NCBI GenBank assembly: GCA_903822825.1
Contig: CAIJQQ010000003.1
Span: 1 to 64,000 of the forward strand
DNA: 64,000 nucleotides
DNA from: an uncultured Burkholderiales bacterium
GTDB lineage: Bacteria; Pseudomonadota; Gammaproteobacteria; Burkholderiales; Burkholderiaceae_C
Direction of reading: 5' to 3'
The notes under the pieces were generated by a model. That model was not told the origin of the DNA, ran no database searches, and was given only the letters and a program-made list of their open reading frames with translations. A program made the translations under genes and the position numbers. Numbering within the stretch: the first letter of the stretch is position 1; every line of letters begins with the position of its first letter. Below, in pieces: positions 61,607 through 64,000 of the stretch.

Positions 61607-62338
61607 TCAAAGCTTACGGGCCACGCCCAACAGGCTGTCGAGCAAATCAGGGTTTTGGCGCAAAGTTTCGGCATCACTGGCATGGACCACGTTGCCGTGG
61701 TCCAGCACAACGGCGCAGTGGCTGATTTTCAAAATCGCTTGAGGGTGCTGCTCCACGATGATGGCCGTCAAGCCCTCTTCGCGGGTGATGCGGGCAATCG
61801 CCCGCAACAACTCTTCCACGATGATCGGTGCCAGCCCTTCGAGCGGCTCGTCCAGCAGCAGCAAGCGCGGGTTGAGCACCAACGCCCGGCCCACAGCCAG
61901 CATTTGTTGCTCTCCACCCGACAACTGCGTGCCCAAATTGGTCTTGCGTTCGGCCAAACGGGGGAACATTTCATACACACGCTCAGGCGTCCAAGCTTGG
62001 CTGCCACGCGTGTTGCGGCCCGGGCGCTCCACGGCGGTCAGGTTTTCGTGCACCGTGAGGGACTTGAAGATGTTGCGCTCTTGAGGCACCCAAGCAATGC
62101 CTGCGGCGGCGCGTTCGTGCGATGGCAAGGTGTGCAGCGGCTGGCCACCCAGAAAGATCTGCCCACCGTGCTGACGTGTGGCCCCGGCCAGTGTGTCCAT
62201 CAGCGTGGTTTTGCCGGTGCCGTTGCGGCCCAGCAAGGCCAGGGTTTCACCCTCGCTCAGCGAAAAACTGATGTCATTCAGAACAACTGCTTCGCCATAA
62301 CCTGCACGCAGGTTTTCAACATGCAACAGTTCTGTCAT
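61607..62338 (-). CDS. livF: Branched-chain amino acid-type ABC transporter ATP-binding protein LivF
   Basis: GRNGTGKTTLMDTL, LSGGEQQMLAVGRAL, LLLLDEPLEGLAP. Confidence 0.92.
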   Translation of the reverse strand: MTELLHVENLRAGYGEAVVLNDISFSLSEGETLALLGRNGTGKTTLMDTLAGATRQHGGQIFLGGQPLHTLPSHERAAAGIAWVPQERNIFKSLTVHENLTAVERPGRNTRGSQAWTPERVYEMFPRLAERKTNLGTQLSGGEQQMLAVGRALVLNPRLLLLDEPLEGLAPIIVEELLRAIARITREEGLTAIIVEQHPQAILKISHCAVVLDHGNVVHASDAETLRQNPDLLDSLLGVARKL

Positions 62339-62355
62339 GCGATGCCCTCTTTTAT

Positions 62356-62415
62356 GGGAGCCGCGCCCTCGCGGCGATTGCATGCGGTCCATCGCGGCGA
62401 GGGCGCCGCTCCTAC
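62356..62415. repeat. REP-like hairpin, copy D
   Basis: GGGAGCCGCGCCCTCGCGGCGAT (62356-62378) and ATCGCGGCGAGGGCGCCGCTCCTAC (62391-62415). Confidence 0.8.
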
Positions 62416-62425
62416 GCGGTGTAAT

Positions 62426-63193
62426 TCAGCCATGGGTCGCCTCTTCACCATGGCCCAAGTACACCGCCTTGACCTGCGGGTCGGCCGCGATCGCTTCGGG
62501 GGTCCCCTCGGTCAGCACCGCGCCATTGACCAGCACGGTGATGCGGTCGGCAAATTCAAACACCAGATCCATGTCGTGCTCGATCAGCAAAACAGACACT
62601 TCGGCGGGCAAGGCTGCCACGGTCTGCAACAACTCTTCTCGCTCTCCCGCAGGAACGCCCGCCACCGGCTCATCGAGCAGCAGCACCTTGGGCTCACAAG
62701 CCAGGGCAATCGCCATCTCCAGCAAACGGCGCTTGCCGTAAGCCAAGTGCTCGGTGCGCTGGTGCATGACTTCGGTCAGGCGAAACAATTCGAGCAAAAC
62801 CTCACAGCGCTCGACCACCGCAGCGTCTTGCCCCAGCTTTTGCCACCAGCGCCCGCCATGGCCGCGCTGCTGCGAGACCACCATGGCCAGCGTCTGCAAG
62901 GGCGACATGCTGGCAAACAGCTGGTTGATCTGGAAGGTGCGCACAAGCCCGCGCCCCACACGCTGGTAGGGGGCCAGTTGGCTGATGTCTTCGCCCAGCA
63001 ACTCGATGCGGCCGGAAGTGGGCGCGAGCACGCCCGTGAACAAATTGATGAGCGTGGTCTTGCCTGCGCCGTTGGGGCCGATCAGCGCGTGGCGTGAGCC
63101 CAAACGCAAATCAAGGTTCACGTTGTCGGTGGCGGTGATGCCACCGAATTGTTTGACGAGGCCTTGAGCCTTCAGGACGATGGGTATGTTCAT
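62426..63193 (-). CDS. livG: Branched-chain amino acid-type ABC transporter ATP-binding protein LivG
   Basis: GPNGAGKTTLINLFTG, AYGKRRLLEMAIALACEPKVLLLDEPVAGV. Confidence 0.92.
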   Translation of the reverse strand: MNIPIVLKAQGLVKQFGGITATDNVNLDLRLGSRHALIGPNGAGKTTLINLFTGVLAPTSGRIELLGEDISQLAPYQRVGRGLVRTFQINQLFASMSPLQTLAMVVSQQRGHGGRWWQKLGQDAAVVERCEVLLELFRLTEVMHQRTEHLAYGKRRLLEMAIALACEPKVLLLDEPVAGVPAGEREELLQTVAALPAEVSVLLIEHDMDLVFEFADRITVLVNGAVLTEGTPEAIAADPQVKAVYLGHGEEATHG

Positions 63194-64000
63194 TTCGCAC
63201 CGCCTTTGTGCTCGGCTGATCGGCCAAACCACAACCAAGGTCGAATCAAACGTTCACGCCCGACCATGACCAGCACCACCAAGAACAGGCCAATCCAGAA
63301 CGTCCAGTACTGCGGCGTGATGCCCGAGATCACGTCGTGCATCAGTTTGAAGACCACCGCGCCAAGGACGCCGCCATAGAGCCACCCCACCCCCCCGATG
63401 ACCAGCATCAGCATCACGTCGGCCGAGCGCTCCAGTGCGAACACATCGAGCGAGGCAAAACCCGTGGTCTGCGCCATCAAGGCGCCTGCGGCACCGGCCA
63501 ATGCTGCAGCAAGGGTATAAACCACCGCCAAACGGTTGTGCACCGGGATGCCAATGGCCATGGCGCGCAGCGGGTTGTCGCGCACCGCCATCAGCGTAGC
63601 ACCCCAAGGTGAATTCACCCAGCGCCGCGCCAACACAAACAAGATCAAAAGCACGGAGAGGGAATACCAGGCTGCCGTCTGCCCATACAGGTCAAACTCG
63701 AATCGACCCAACACAGGGCCCATCATCACTCCCTGCAAACCGTCCGAACCGCCAGTGAGCCAGTCAAGTTTGTTGGCCAACTCCATCAGGATGAGGGCCA
63801 TGCCCAGCGTGACCATCAGGCGCGTCAAGTCGGTGCCGCGCAAAATGGTGAGCGAACACAGCGCGCCCAGCAGCGTGGCGCAGGCCATGCCAAACAACAG
63901 GCCCATGAGCGGATCGGGCATCACATGCTTGGCAAACAAGGCCGCCGCATACGCCCCAAAACCCAAAAACGCCGCATGTCCCAGCGACACGATGCCGGTG
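63190..64000 (-). CDS. livM: Branched-chain amino acid-type ABC transporter permease LivM, 5' end outside window
   Basis: SLGHAAFLGFGAYAAALFAK, multi-TM; overlaps livG start by 4 nt. Confidence 0.9.
   Translation of the reverse strand, partial: TGIVSLGHAAFLGFGAYAAALFAKHVMPDPLMGLLFGMACATLLGALCSLTILRGTDLTRLMVTLGMALILMELANKLDWLTGGSDGLQGVMMGPVLGRFEFDLYGQTAAWYSLSVLLILFVLARRWVNSPWGATLMAVRDNPLRAMAIGIPVHNRLAVVYTLAAALAGAAGALMAQTTGFASLDVFALERSADVMLMLVIGGVGWLYGGVLGAVVFKLMHDVISGITPQYWTFWIGLFLVVLVMVGRERLIRPWLWFGRSAEHKGGAK

Noticed and set aside
60950-63097. 715-aa plus-strand ORF
   Set aside because: Antisense shadow of the VanA-like and livF/livG genes; composition (His/Gln/Arg/Ala-rich) and lack of motifs are typical of spurious ORFs in GC-rich DNA.

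Overview
This 64 kb window is a gene-dense bacterial chromosome segment, by gene content most likely Burkholderiales (Comamonadaceae-like). No rRNA, tRNA, CRISPR array or transposase was recognised. In order it contains: an assimilatory nitrate/nitrite operon (ABC transporter, nirBD, nasA-type reductase, ybiB-like, cobA); a ccdAB toxin-antitoxin pair; a HI0933-type flavoprotein and a patatin/BamA-barrel protein; rpsU-yqeY; a GMC oxidoreductase / aminotransferase / tripartite tricarboxylate transporter / HDAC-like amidohydrolase block; pmbA-darP-mog-rpoD; a compact glycan module (GT2-GtrA, GT39, PAP2, GDP-mannose pyrophosphorylase) that ends in two truncated gene remnants, one of them a diverged copy of the 3' end of rpoD; a frameshifted dienelactone hydrolase; paaZ divergent from a gentisate (3-hydroxybenzoate) operon; a CRP/FNR-PAS fusion regulator; a protocatechuate 4,5-cleavage operon carrying a tannase/feruloyl-esterase gene; a VanA-type Rieske oxygenase with a minimal stand-alone ferredoxin; and livFGM genes. 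The observations most worth following up are the rpoD-tail remnant bounding the glycan module, the two near-perfect operator palindromes between paaZ and the gentisate operon, a family of REP-like hairpins in the aromatic-catabolism half, the homopolymer frameshift, and the split macromolecular-synthesis operon (no dnaG between yqeY and rpoD). All product calls come from reading motifs in the translations; no database search was run.
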